A program made the translations under genes and the position numbers. Positions 20,220 through 25,271 of a stretch of 25,271 nt of DNA are shown one piece after another; position 1 is the first letter of the stretch, and each line of letters starts with the position of its first letter. The DNA comes from Larix sibirica. Lineage: Eukaryota > Streptophyta > Pinopsida > Pinales > Pinaceae. The stretch spans positions 1,882 to 27,152 of the forward strand of contig NWUY0304870484.1 of the NCBI GenBank assembly GCA_004151065.3. The letters are read 5' to 3'. The notes beneath the pieces were generated by a model. That model saw only the letters and a list, made by a program, of their open reading frames with translations. It was not told where the DNA came from and did no database searches.

Positions 20220-21300
20220 CCTATTTATAGTTACACATGTTGATTCCTTATGATTACTGTATTAGCTCAATGATTATACTGATACGTTATTTAGGCTTGT
20301 TGGATTTAGTGCATAGAGTACACTTACATAATATAATATAGATGTAACTAGTATGAACATGAAGCAAGTATCATAGTTATTAGGGTCTATGTTTTCCATA
20401 GCTTACTCAGAGTACACAAACTAAAGCATCTTTTTTCACTGATATAAAAATACTAGTCTAATTAGGGTTGTAGCTCTAATTCACCTTGTTTATCTAACTA
20501 GTGTCATTACAGTAGAAGCTTAATCTTACCTGATAAGTACTAATTTGATTATGAAGATTCCTTACCCTTATTCATTATGGCTCTACTTACTACATGTTGA
20601 ACTGGCATATTGAGTTTCAAAAGCTAGGTAATCGAAGGGATAATTAGTAGTAAGCTAAGTAATTACTATAAGGTAATAAGGGGCAACACCCTTGCTTATC
20701 AGTAATAGATGAAGTGTGAGGTAAGACCATTATTACGAGCTAATTGAGATAAGTTACATAATGTATAACTAATTCTTAGTTGAATGATCAAACGTATACG
20801 ACTTGTATCACTAATATGACTGGTTTCATTAGAACAGTTAGATTATAAAAGCGTTTGAGTAAAGAATCATAAGTATTACCTACCATAATAACTTACATAG
20901 TTGTACTAGTGATCCTTAGTACTTAAGCGGTACTAGTATACATAACGGTGTGTCTTACTCTTATTACTATGATTTCTATATATATTTATAAAGCAAGTGC
21001 AATTATTAGTATAAAGCTAACGGGTAACGAATGAGTACACATGGTTCTATGAATCTAAGGTAATGAAGCTAACAAAGCTTAACCTATGTAATGAGCTAAG
21101 CTTATGTACTGTATACCTATATCTGTTACAGTAAGTGTGTTTAGTCATTTAAACCTGTTTATGGCCACGTGTTCATACCTGTACATTTTATGGAATTCTA
21201 TATAGCTAAGATCTGAGCAATATCAGTAATTAGGCTTGAATACTGCTCTTTATTCATTATAATACTTAATGGGATTCGATCTTGTTATGATTAATTTATT
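20220..21300. repeat. Second block resembling the AAGCTT-rich block
   Basis: This A/T-rich stretch shares the wording of 3000-5760: GATTACT, CATAGTTATTA, TAATGAAGCTAAC, and AAGCTT at 20516, 21075 and 21098. It contains homopolymer runs of five and six, unlike the first block, and no gene. Common origin is plausible but not shown by any long exact match. Confidence 0.4.
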
Positions 21301-22449
21301 ACCATAGGACAAGGGCAGCAAGAGCAACCCACGATAGCCCATGCATAGCGTGCTAAAGGGAAATGCATGACGCAAGTAGTATGTAGAAGTTTAGGAATGC
21401 AGAATAAAATGGGACATTGGTAAGTGCGTACAAAAACACTGCAAAATGAGCAATGTGCATGACAACTTTCAAGTAGAGATGGCGCAGAAATGAGTGTACA
21501 ACAAATGCGAGTATGGGTAGCTTTAAAGGATTTTAACGTAAAGATGCATGCAAGGATAGTAGCACCCTAGCGTGTATACATGTGGCATAGCAATGTAAAA
21601 TACACGTGAATATGCAGGCTATAGCTATGATGCATAATAATAAGGTGGAACTATCAATCCCATGAAACTGGAGAACTATCCCCTACTACGCCCAACAACA
21701 TAATGCACCCAATGCTCGTGCTAGCCTGAGTATATGCGAGGCTGGTAAGTGTAATAAGTAAGCACATATCCTCTCAACACTCTCGGAAAGAGAGGCCTAA
21801 GGGACACATACATATAGCCAACTACCAATGAGATTTAACCAAAGCCAGCTTGCATCAAGTAAGCATATGTGCAGTGAGTGGAACACGATGGATGGGTAGC
21901 TAGTCCCCCTATAGGGGATTTATTAGAACTCATCATCTAATGATAAAACATGGGGCCACCCCTGGGATTTTATATAAAGCAGGGTCCATGTACCCTTGCA
22001 TGCCGTGATCGTCCATAAATAAAACACGTGTAGGCTCCCCCTAAACCAATTAAGGTTATATCTAAATTGGAGGTGCCCACCTTACTCTATGGGCTTTACG
22101 GGTAATTTTCCTCATGTAGCTTGGATGTTCACTTACACGCATAAAATATACAGACGCACGGTCAGTAGTAGGAGGATTTACTATCATAGCCCAGAACCAC
22201 AGGGATAAGGAAAGACCCGCACCCTAGCAGACGATGGTGAGGTGAGGTGGAGTGGATATGAATACACATGTGAATGTAGCTATATACATAATGAACATGT
22301 CCAACACCATATATACAATATTTATGGAGTAGAGTGAAACGTAATGATGTGAGTTTACCCCAACAAGACCTAGTGGAAGTGAACCACATGAGGTGAGCTC
22401 GAATAAGTAAAGTAAGAGTATCAAAGAAGACCCAACCTACTACAAGCAC
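21301..22449. other. ATGCATG-rich stretch and possible retroelement 3-prime flank
   Basis: From 21330 to 21650 short words such as ATGCATGA, GTGCATGAC, GATGCATGCAAG and GATGCATAATAA recur. Between 21906 and 21917 lies the perfect palindrome CCCCTATAGGGG. Read on the minus strand, this stretch follows the integrase relic. It holds a purine tract TTTAGGGGGAGCC (about 22052-22040) and then a TATATAAA near 21970, in the order of a polypurine tract followed by an LTR promoter. No LTR ends (TG..CA) or target duplication could be defined. Two overlapping short minus frames (22162-22449) are not supported. Confidence 0.35.
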
Positions 22450-22763
22450 TCAAGCGTAGTACTTATGCAGGTGCATTGCATTAACTAGGTACAACAAGGG
22501 TTTACCCTCCAGCATTGCGAGACTAAAGGCCTATGAGCCTAAATCAGTAATAATAACATATGGGCCAATCCAGTTCACCTCGAATTTGCCTTGGGTGACA
22601 CAATCACTGACAACTCTGAAATTATGCCTAAGGTATAAGTGGAGATGGGAAGGCAGAGATTATTAATCTCCTACCTGATAATCTCCACTGCCATGTCTCC
22701 CACTCTAAATTGACAAGGCTACACCTTCTAATTATATGCCCTAGCTACATGCTTGAAAGTTTT
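22450..22763 (-). pseudogene. Ty3/gypsy integrase C-terminal relic
   Basis: The C-terminal end of gypsy Pol holds the GPY/F module of integrase, which helps bind DNA. On the minus strand the order is complete: KTFKHVARAYN and, after two TAG codons, QFRVGDM (22763-22692, matching the ARAYNKKVRPRxFxVGDLVL pattern). After a frame change come GKFEVNWIGPYVI with the Trp at 22572-22570, AFSLAMLEGKPL, and NAMHLHKYYA ending at a TGA (22452-22450), the usual end of this ORF. NAMHL-x-x-YY suggests a Tat/Ogre-like rather than chromodomain lineage. At least four in-frame stops and one frameshift show it is dead. Upstream Pol is not recognisable beyond about 22770. Confidence 0.82.
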
Positions 22764-23328
22764 AGGAGTAAATGCTTTAAGACCCAGGAGCAGTGCCTGA
22801 TACTATTGGATGTTCTGAGGCCAGGGAACTGGGATTAGCTTCATCAACCCTTACCTTACCATCTTTTACCTCCCACCTTTATGAATTTACTTTCTCTTTA
22901 CTGCCCTAGCATCATGCTGACAAGGAAATGCTAGAATACCTCAGGAGCACCCAAAGGGTGGGCATAGCGAATAGGGGATAGGATAGGGAAGCAGTTCATG
23001 AAGCCCTTACTCTTTTATCTGAATACAATACCTAGCCCGCCATAGAGTAGATGATCTGTTACTCAGCCCTATAGCTACATCACCTTTACCTCTTTATAAG
23101 TACCAATACCCTCTAGTTGCTTAGAACAGACTTACTATATGGATGGCGGCCTTGTTGGGACATCTGAGAGCCTCTTTTGGATGGGAGGGATTATGGCAAT
23201 TGGGATTGGGATTGGTTGTCATTAGCCCTTACCTTAGAGAACTAGAATCGTCACAAACTGCCTTCCATATGCCTTAGAGTTGAAGGGAATACCTTCTACA
23301 GACCGGAATCCTAGGAGCGTATACACTA
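22764..23328. other. No recognisable gene
   Basis: This stretch lies upstream of the integrase relic in its direction but gives no readable reverse transcriptase or catalytic integrase core. Words such as CCTTACCTTA and GGGATTGGGATTGG recur locally. Towards 23280 it merges into the tandem family that follows. Confidence 0.4.
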
Positions 23329-23714
23329 GAGAAGCCAGAAATACCCAACGTAGGCAGGAGCATATCCTATCACACACTCCCTTGCCTTACTCTTTCTTTC
23401 ACTTGCCAGAACTTGGAGACCTGGAGCTAGAGACCTGGAATGCACGGTTTCAGTGTAAGTGAGTCGATCATCATGATACCCTAGAAGCCAGGAATACTAT
23501 ACGTAGCCATTACTTTACCTACTCTCTTTACTTGCACAATATAGTAGTGGAGCCAGCAGAGACCTGGAATGCACGGTTTCAGTGTCAACCCCTAGACCTC
23601 TAGAAGTTAGCTTTCTAAGTCTGGATAACATCCTTGGAAGGATAGCTGGTAAAGGTTAAGACCTCCTATTTACCTAGAAGTTAGCTTTCTTTGGACTTAA
23701 GGAGGACTTAAGGA
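23329..23714. repeat. Nested direct repeats (28, 17 and 11 bp exact cores)
   Basis: AGAGACCTGGAATGCACGGT plus TTCAGTGT is present exactly at 23429-23456 and 23558-23585 (28 bp, 129 bp apart). Each copy is preceded by a worn GAAGCCAGRAATAC..ACGTAG segment (23330 and 23484), so the unit is about 130-155 bp. CTAGAAGTTAGCTTTCT is exact at 23600-23616 and 23674-23690. GGACTTAAGGA is an 11-bp tandem at 23693-23714. GAGACC and GGTTTC in the 28-bp core can pair with one G-U. Confidence 0.8.
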
Positions 23715-23751
23715 GGTTGCTCTTAAACTTTTTAGAGGGAATATTAGCCTT

Positions 23752-24118
23752 AGATTGTCCTTTTACGAAGTAAAGTGCCACTTTTATCTAGATAGATTGT
23801 CCCTTTATTAGGGGGTGCTCGACCAGAGGGAGAGGCAAATGACTAATTATATCTAGAGCAATTATCCTTTTATGAGTGAAATGGCTAATGTTATCTAGGT
23901 AGATTGCCCTTTTATGAGTGAAATGGGTAGATTGGACATTTATAAGGTAAATGGCTAATTCTATCTCTATGAATTGGCACTTTATGAGGGGGTACTCGAC
24001 CAGAGGGAGAGGGAAATGACTAATATCTCTCTATAAATTGGCACTTTATTAGGGGGTGCTCGACCAAAGGGAGAGGGAAAAGGCTAATTTTATCTCTATC
24101 ACTTGTCCTTTTTGTACA
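23752..24118 (+). repeat. Mixed 42/64-bp tandem array
   Basis: About eight head-to-tail units. Short units of about 42 bp follow the pattern ATTGTCCTTTTATGAGTGAA then ATGGCTAATTTTATCTCTATG (starts near 23752, 23859, 23901, 23929). Long units of about 64 bp (starts near 23794, 23972, 24037) carry an extra 22-bp segment, AGGGGGTRCTCGACCARAGG, in place of part of the middle. One short unit (23901-23928) is truncated. A related pair sits inverted at 468-574. Confidence 0.8.
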
Positions 24119-24200
24119 GAGGGTGTAGCATGTACGAAGTATCTCGTATGAGGGAAGATGAGGGATTTCTCCTACAAATATCAAAATAGATTAATTGTAG

Positions 24201-24238
24201 AGGGAAACTCCGAAAGGTTTATTAGGGAAACTCCGAAA
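24201..24238. repeat. 23-bp tandem duplication
   Basis: AGGGAAACTCCGAAA is exact at 24201-24215 and 24224-24238, each followed by a GTTTATTAG/CAGTTATTAG variant. Confidence 0.85.
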
Positions 24239-24955
24239 ACAGTTATTAGGACAAAGAGTACAGGTGGTTTTCAAAGGTGATAACAGTTGCCCCCTGATGT
24301 ATGAGGGTAGGAGCAGATTGTATGGCCGAAATACAGCATGAGTTTCAGTCAGTAAGGAGGTATGGAGGGGACCAAGCAAGGATAAATTGAGCAAAGAGGG
24401 AGGACGTGCCCGCAGAGAGCTGAGGAGAACCACCTGCACAAGATGAAAGCAAAAGAATATGAGAGCAATACATAAACTCAATATGAACAAGGCGGACATA
24501 CCCATGCTCGTATAACTGTCTCAATAAAAAAAGGTGGATCGGGTCATGAGAAGGCCCGATCAAAGTATCACAAAATGCCACAGTAGAAGACATCATGGGA
24601 GCTGGCAAGCTGGAGCCAGATAAAGGTATAGAAGCTGCTGGATCAATGCTGCATCATGTTTTAATAAATGGTAAGGAACCCCAATGCCCCCTGGCGGGGG
24701 AAACAACCACAGAAGCCCTGATGAAAAGGGTATAGGTCCAAGGTCCGGAAGAGCAAGCAAAATAAGCTCTCACTGGTGGCTAAAAGTAACTGGGAGATAG
24801 AGCCAAACAAAACCATGGTACCGCAACTGGAACTGGCCGAACGGGATCCAACATGAACCAGAACATGTAGGGAGCTACCTGAAGGGCGGCTTCTGCCTGG
24901 GACCTCAAAATGGATAGGAGGGTCTCTAAGCTCTGTCCTGATCCAACAAATATAC
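24239..24955. other. Unassigned stretch with minus-strand frames
   Basis: Minus frames at 24505-24191, 24608-24345 and 24972-24661 overlap in different phases. They are rich in Leu, Ser and Pro; one (segments IDPAASIPLSGSSLPAP, HDPIHLFLLRQLYEHGYVR) extends upstream of its ATG for about 15 codons. None shows a known domain. Together with the frame at 24956-25252 they may be remains of one larger decayed element transcribed on the minus strand. Confidence 0.3.
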
Positions 24956-25252
24956 TTATTGAAGCACACCACTGAGTGGAAAGCTCACGGTTGCGGTCCT
25001 AAAATATTTTATATCTTCCTCTATATCATTGTTAATGTAGTTAATACTTTTCCAACTAACTGATCCATTTGTAGTAGGGTTCACATAATCTTCTTGCTTT
25101 CCCACTGTAAGATTATAAGTTTGATCTAACATAGTGTCATGGAAAGAATTTTCTACGGGTTCAGTGTACTGAGGGCCTTGGTATGGATCTAAGGGTTGCA
25201 CTACCCTAGTACCATATACTAAATAGTAACCATTTCCTTCTTCAGACCAATG
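24956..25252 (-). pseudogene. Protein-like fragment of unknown family
   Basis: The minus frame is open for 98 codons from just after a TAG-TGA pair (25258-25253) to a TAA at 24958-24956, and has the most natural protein composition in the window. It starts FHWSEEGNGYYLVYGTRVVQ, passes LDPYQGPQYTEPVENSF, then an acidic, Asn/Tyr-rich part (TVGKQEDYVNPTTNG, NYINNDIEEDIKYF) and ends SFPLSGVLQ. ATG at 25201 would give only 81 residues and skip well-formed sequence upstream, so the frame is probably truncated at the 5-prime side. The residues before the stops (FEK) may continue it beyond the window. I cannot name the family. A retroelement or plant pararetrovirus-type polyprotein piece is possible but unproven. 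Confidence 0.45.
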
Positions 25253-25271
25253 AAATCACTATTTTTCAAAA

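Noticed and set aside
24345-24972. Leu/Ser/Pro-rich minus frames as a possible retroelement Gag
   Set aside because: No zinc knuckle, capsid motif or protease was found and the frames overlap in different phases.

Overview
The window looks like land-plant DNA with no intact gene. Everything recognisable is a relic. Part of the last two exons of the mitochondrial respiratory gene nad2 lies on the minus strand at about 15586-16080. Four retrotransposon relics can be read: two Ty3/gypsy-type Gag zinc knuckles placed back to back at 2006-2918, a Ty1/copia Gag/protease stretch at 11810-12190 (minus), and the C-terminus of a Ty3/gypsy integrase at 22450-22763 (minus). All carry in-frame stops or frameshifts. 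I found no tRNA, rRNA, CRISPR array or intact coding gene. Longest ATG frames are about 100 codons and most have no protein character. GC, sampled by hand, is roughly 40-43 percent, but uneven. The best reading is intergenic sequence of a very large plant mitochondrial genome (conifer-like expansion is one candidate). A nuclear region holding a mitochondrial insertion cannot be excluded from sequence alone.

Layout. 1-575: a triplet-phased Ala/Thr/Gly-coding-like array and a short inverted copy of the 42-bp array found at the far end. 575-2000: no gene, with a small minisatellite and an unassigned 67-codon frame. 2006-2918: the two Gag relics. 3000-5760: a 2.7-kb block very rich in AAGCTT and free of homopolymer runs of five or more. 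5855-5909: a tandem repeat and competing hairpins. 6150-6340 and 10185-10826: more triplet-phased arrays. 7000-9990: small tandem repeats without genes. 11810-12190: copia relic. 12400-13600: a block with recurring CACTGTT. 14051-14134: a 44-bp tandem. 15586-16080: nad2 relic. 17827-18207 and 19506-20135: two further triplet-phased arrays. 20220-21300: a block similar in wording to 3000-5760. 22450-22763: integrase relic. 23329-24240: several tandem families, including a mixed 42/64-bp array. 24956-25252: an unassigned but protein-like reading frame running close to the window end.

No gene network can be described. What stands out is the patchwork: successive blocks of 0.3-2.7 kb each have their own short-word vocabulary, as if built by local repeat expansion followed by decay, and some families recur far apart and inverted. 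The triplet-phased Ala/Thr/Gly/Tyr family (five copies, both strands) and the AAGCTT block are the parts I cannot match to anything known to me.
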